DNA from: Neurospora intermedia
Lineage: Eukaryota > Ascomycota > Sordariomycetes > Sordariales > Sordariaceae
NCBI GenBank assembly: GCA_037102815.1
Contig: BTPP01000005.1
Location: forward strand, 2,418,001 to 2,482,000
Reading direction: 5' to 3'
DNA length: 64,000 bases
Both the position numbers and the translations under genes were made by a program. Below are positions 59,729-64,000 of this stretch, in pieces. The notes beneath the pieces are model-generated. The model saw only the letters and a program-made list of their open reading frames with translations, ran no database searches and was not told where the DNA came from. Position 1 is the stretch's first letter; each line of letters opens with the position of its first letter.

Positions 59729-60661
59729 TTACTTGTCCTGTGCAAATTACTTGTTGAATGTGTGGCTAGAAAGATTGGATCATAAGGGGCAAGTGACGGC
59801 AGTGAGTGAGCAAGTTTTGAGGGGAAGGAAGGTACAGCGAGGGAAAGTGGGAGTGTTAAGGGAAGTTGTTTGCTGTTTCGGTGTCGGATGTGGGTTGCCG
59901 GTGAAGTGGAAGGGAGATTGGAAGGAAGGAGGAGGGCATTGGTGGGAAGAAGAGAAGGAAGGAGCACACGACAGAGAGGGAGAGCGGTTAAGCAGTCTCA
60001 GGTTTGCAGCTTGAAAGGTAGACCTTCTAATGATCAGGAAAAAAATGGGAGTTGGCAACTGAAAGAACTTGGATTCAGGAGTAAAGTAACTACATGTATT
60101 GTATTTCGCTTTGAAAGCATTGTTTCTCTGGGTGGTTGGTGCCTGTCGTTCCTTTTTTTCTTCTTGTCTGGTAAGGGTTTGAGGCGAGGCTAAAGGTAAT
60201 GAATGACTCTTATTTCATTGAGGAGTTACCAAATGAATCCAGAGCCCAACATCTATAAGGAATCAAGATCGACATGCTAGTTAGTGAAGTGCGTATGCAT
60301 TGTTGAGTATTTCAAGAAAACCTATGAACTCGTTAGAAATGCAGCAGACATGAAGTTGATATGAGGTCCTGTGTTGACAAATTTCACTGATTCCTTCTTT
60401 ATCAACCTAGAGAAGACCACGTGCGTAGGGTTCTATAGACAAAAGTGATCCAAATTGAAGCAAAGTTCGCGAGGCTTTCAGAGCTAGTCAGTGAATTTGC
60501 ACAATAACCTAACAATTTCCATTTGTCAAGTATGCCATCTATATGCGCCTTGAAACTTGCCACCCTTTTTTGAACCTCTCCGTCTTATTATACAAGCGAC
60601 CAGCGCGATTACACATACGTTTATCACTCATGCTATTCATACATTCTCTCTCTTTGCATGT
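59729..60661. other. Intergenic, no gene recognised
   Basis: Upstream of the tRNA and downstream of the dehydrogenase gene. A G-rich frame at 59729-60014 is not convincing. Confidence 0.5.
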
Positions 60662-61815
60662 TCACTGTCCCTTCTTATCATCAACACCCGTCGTGCCCAT
60701 ATTCCTCCCCACAAACGTCTTCATAGACGTATCAACCTGCGCCAGCCTCCTCGCAATCTTCTGCAGTCCAACGGGCAAGACATTATACCAGGCGATCCAC
60801 CTCGCATACAGCGGCATGCCGATGTGGGTGCTCAGCCCGCCGTCAATGGCCGCAATCACCTCCTTGGCCACGTCCACCGGCTCCACCACGGGCGCAAAGA
60901 AGCTGTTGGGAGTCTGCACCCCGTAGAACAGCGGCGTGCTCAGCTGACCGGGCGTGACTAGGACGGTGCGCATGTTGGGGTGGGTCTGGGCCAGCTCGGC
61001 TGTCAGAGAGCGGTGCAGAGCCGAGACGCCGGCCTTGGCGGCCGCGTAGTCGGACAGCTGGGCGGCGGCGACGGTGCCGATGACGGAGGAGATGGTGACG
61101 ATGGTGCCACCTGTTTCAGAAGAGGCCATGAGCGGCAGGAAGGTCTTGATGGTGTAGAAATGCGAGAGCAGGTTGGTGGTTAGGGAGCGGTCGATTTCGT
61201 CGAGGCTGAGGTCGAGGAAGCGCTTGCCAAGGACAATGGCGGCGTTATTGATGAGGATTGTGGGAGTTCCGAGCTGTTGGGACTAGATGTAAGTACTAAA
61301 TTATAGGATAAGACAAGCGTGGACTGGAAGGAAAAAAGACGTACATCTCTCTCGATATCCTTTGCAACCTTTGCGACCTGCGCCTTGTCCGACACATCGC
61401 ACTTGTAGTACGTCACGCCCCTCGCCTCCCCATTGTCCATTTCCTTGACATCGAGCACGGCCACAGTAGCACCACGCATACCATAGACCTCAGCAATAAG
61501 CAGACCCAGCCCGCTGGCACCGCCCGTAATGACAATAACCTCATCGCTAAGGTCTACTTCACGTGGCAAACCGTAGGCGATCCGGTTGTTGATGGTTATG
61601 AAGATCCAGCTGAGCGTGATCATGGAAGCCCATGCGATGGAGACCAGCATTGGTGGCGCATCCCAGTACATGTTCTGAGCCCGGAAGCAGAGCGGGATAA
61701 TCCAGGCTACAAAGGGGTGGAAGAAGCTCGTCTTCAGGACCTTGACGAGGAGGTCGATGGAAAGGGGCGCGAACCAGGAGTCGCGCTGGGGCGGCATTTC
61801 GTACGGCGACGACAT
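60662..61815 (-). CDS. Short-chain dehydrogenase/reductase, membrane anchored
   Basis: Exons 61815-61345 and 61282-60662 give 363 residues. An N-terminal region has two hydrophobic stretches (about 36-46 and 56-76) that could anchor it to the ER or lipid droplets. The Rossmann motif TGGASGLG is at 97-104, INNAA at about 168-172, the catalytic Ser near 223, and YAAAK gives Tyr236 and Lys240. The layout resembles 17-beta-hydroxysteroid or retinol-type dehydrogenases of the extended membrane group; the substrate cannot be told from sequence. The second exon can begin at TCTAG or nine bases later at CAACAG, both in frame. The family call is secure. Confidence 0.9.
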
Positions 61816-62623
61816 GTCGTCTGGCTGTATTTCGGCGAATCGCTGGGAGTCTGCTCGGCGTGTTGGTGTTGGTTCGTATGCGTCAGGGCCGGGAGAAATT
61901 GAATGTGTTGGTCTGTGAAAAGTTGTTGGTTGTTAGTCAAGGAGCGAGCATAGCTTTGTGCCGAGGTATGTACCTCGCTACAGGTGACGTACGTGGTGAT
62001 ATGTAGTCGCCGTCGTTGTCGTCTTGGTCGCGACAGCAATTGAGGTCCGATTAAACCCGAGCTATGTGAGAAGTTGAGACGAGATTAAAGATTGGTATAT
62101 GAGATTCTGTGGACCAGCATGCGGATAGCTTTCTTTTGAAAATAAAAAGTGGAAGACGGGTAGGATGTCATCGCCGAGGCGCCAGCAAGGTGTTCCAATT
62201 TCTTACATATGTCACGCCAATGCCCTGAGCTTTGAAACGTTAGAACCTAGACGTAATACACCGGCCCAAGCGCTGGACCCCTGGCACGTTTCAATTGAGC
62301 CGCTATGAGATCCCTGCAGATCGTTCCTGTTGCGACGAATCAGTGGCCCGAGACAGCGACTCCCCCTCTGCGTCTGCAGTGCTGAAGACGGCATCGATGA
62401 CATGTGGATGAACTCCCATCTGGGGTCCAGCGCCCGTCGGTAGTGCAAGGTACTGGAACCTCCAACCACTGTACATCACATCATTAATATCGCTTGCCAA
62501 CGATCATCCTTCAGCCTTACCGCACCCCATACACACCCAACGTCCCATATTGTTTGCGACCGAGAAAGTTCCACTTGACAACATCCAGTCCCATGACATG
62601 AACAGCAGCAACGACACGGCATC
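61816..62623. other. Divergent promoter region
   Basis: Lies between the minus-strand dehydrogenase and the plus-strand transporter, about 0.8 kb. No gene seen. Both promoters must lie here. Confidence 0.6.
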
Positions 62624-64000
62624 ATGACAGACAACCCAGAAGAGCCCTTGATCGCCAACACTCAATCGGCGGAGAGGGACCAAGATGATGGCAGCCATGA
62701 TGTCGAACATGCGCATGGATCCCGGGGAGGGACACAGCACATATCACCGCCAGGCCTGTTTATCTGGCTACTCACCTTTTCCGCCGGAATAAGCGGTCTA
62801 CTATTCGGCTGTACGTTACCCTACAACAACAGCAACCTACACCTCCCCTAGTGCTACCAACTTGTACCCTCTCTGTCAACGGAACACGACACATGAGTAC
62901 CAGAGACTAACACAACTTTCCCCTTACCCAGACGACACAGGCGTAATAAGCGCCACCCTGGTCTCTATCGGTACCTCCCTCTCGCACCGGCCCCTGACCT
63001 CGCTCGACAAATCCGTCATCACCTCATGCACCTCCCTCTTCGCCCTGCTCGCGCTACCCTTCGCCTCCGCGCTCGCCGACGACCGGGGCCGCAAGCGTGT
63101 CGTCCTCTTCGCCGACACCCTCTTCATCATCGGCGCCCTCTGCCAGGCCGCCAGCCGGACCGTCGAGGTCATGGTAATTGGGCGGTCGGTTGTCGGCATA
63201 GCCATCGGCGCCGCCAGCTTTGTGACACCGTTATACATTGCCGAGCTGGCGCCTGCGACGCACCGCGGCCGGTTGGTGACGATGAATATCGTGTTTATCA
63301 CGCTTGGGCAGGTGGTTGCGTACGTGGTAGGCTGGATCTTTGGGACGTACGGTAGCCCGGAGACGACGGGGTGGAGATGGATGGTCGGGTTGGGCGCGGT
63401 GCCGGCGGTTTGTCAGGTGGTCATCTTGTTGTGGATGCCGGAGAGCCCGAGGTGGTTGGTGAAGGATGGAAGGTCGGAAGAGGCGAGGGCGGTGATTGCT
63501 AGGATTGCCGCAGGGGATGATGCGCAGGATCCGTCGACGAGGAGGGAGGTGGATGCTGTGTTGAAGAGCATCGAGATTGAGGTGAGAGAGGAGGCTGCGG
63601 CTATGAGACTCGGTGGCGCCGGGGCCGGGTATGCGAATGGGAATGCGGTCAATGCGTGGATGGAGGCTATGCGGGAACTGATTAGGGTGAGGAGGAACAG
63701 ACGGGCATTGGCAATTGCTTGTCTCCTCCAGGGACTTCAGCAGCTGTGCGGATTTGTGAGTAACCCGGGCTGCGACCGTGACACTGTACCTCCTTATTAA
63801 TGGGCCACTTGTGCTAACATAACTGTCTCTAGAACTCGCTCATGTACTTCTCGGCCACGATATTCACGATGGTGGGGTTTTCAGAGCCGACTCTGACCTC
63901 GCTAGTCGTTGCCGTCACCAACTTTGCCTTCACCTTAGTTGCCCTGGTGTTGATCGACCGGGTGGGAAGGAGACGCATTCTACTCTGGTCTCTTCCCTTT
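62624..64000 (+). CDS. MFS sugar/myo-inositol-type transporter, 3' partial
   Basis: Exons 62624-62810, 62932-63755 and 63833 to the window end, in phase, give 392 or more residues. The N-terminal tail is acidic and hydrophilic. The first span ([22 protein letters not shown]) has the family's GYDTGVIS. Later features are DRGRKRVV after TM2, the loop [27 protein letters not shown] after TM6, and [19 protein letters not shown] in TM7, ending with [10 protein letters not shown]. The [14 protein letters not shown] pattern is typical of fungal myo-inositol transporters, so H+-coupled inositol uptake at the plasma membrane is the best guess. Other hexose or polyol substrates are possible. The introns have GTACGT/CCCAG and GTGAGT/CTCTAG with GCTAAC. 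Confidence 0.9.

Overview
The window looks like nuclear DNA of a filamentous ascomycete of the Neurospora/Sordariaceae type. Protein genes carry short introns with GTAAGT/GTATGT donors, GCTAAC-like branch sites and YAG acceptors. Three identical 119-nt 5S rRNA genes are dispersed singly, as is known for Neurospora. Intergenic DNA is long and rich in microsatellites, and the protein set (acetyl-CoA synthetase, Ssn6/RCM-1 corepressor, ribosomal protein L3, fungal ADAM protease) is fungal. All exon joins below were worked out by eye from splice motifs and reading phase.

Layout. 0-4.1 kb: 3' part of a CorA-like membrane protein gene, a small two-exon gene whose intron holds an antisense 5S gene, a decayed coding stretch, and a second 5S gene. 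5.4-8.0 kb: a membrane-anchored ADAM metalloprotease (minus). 11.35-14.04 kb: acetyl-CoA synthetase (minus). 14-20.8 kb: mostly non-coding, with the third 5S gene and a 37-base C run. 20.8-21.8 kb: two small minus-strand genes. 24.3-26.8 kb: a LisH/WD40 protein of the Sif2/TBL1 type (minus). 30.1-31.3 kb: a TMEM115-like membrane protein, closely followed by a 43-base A run. 31.3-40.1 kb: no convincing gene.

40.1-43.9 kb is the most unusual part. Two convergent intact ORFs encode a Myb/SANT-like DNA-binding protein and a DDE transposase of the PIF/Harbinger type. These are the two proteins of an autonomous Harbinger element. 12-bp tandem repeats lie upstream of the Myb gene and between the genes, and an inverted GTTGAGTCG motif lies upstream of each gene. 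I could not identify terminal inverted repeats.

46-50 kb: largely non-coding, with one possible 72-residue protein gene. 50.7-53.8 kb: the Ssn6/RCM-1 TPR corepressor (seven coding exons). 55.2-57.0 kb: ribosomal protein L3 (six exons). 58.1-58.8 kb: a small protein that may have a mitochondrial presequence. 59.6 kb: an intron-containing tRNA-Gly(CCC). 60.7-61.8 kb: a membrane-anchored short-chain dehydrogenase. 62.6 kb to the end: the 5' part of a sugar/inositol-type MFS transporter. Sif2/TBL1-like and RCM-1 are both chromatin-repression factors, but nothing here suggests operon-like co-regulation; the genes look like independent housekeeping and regulatory loci.
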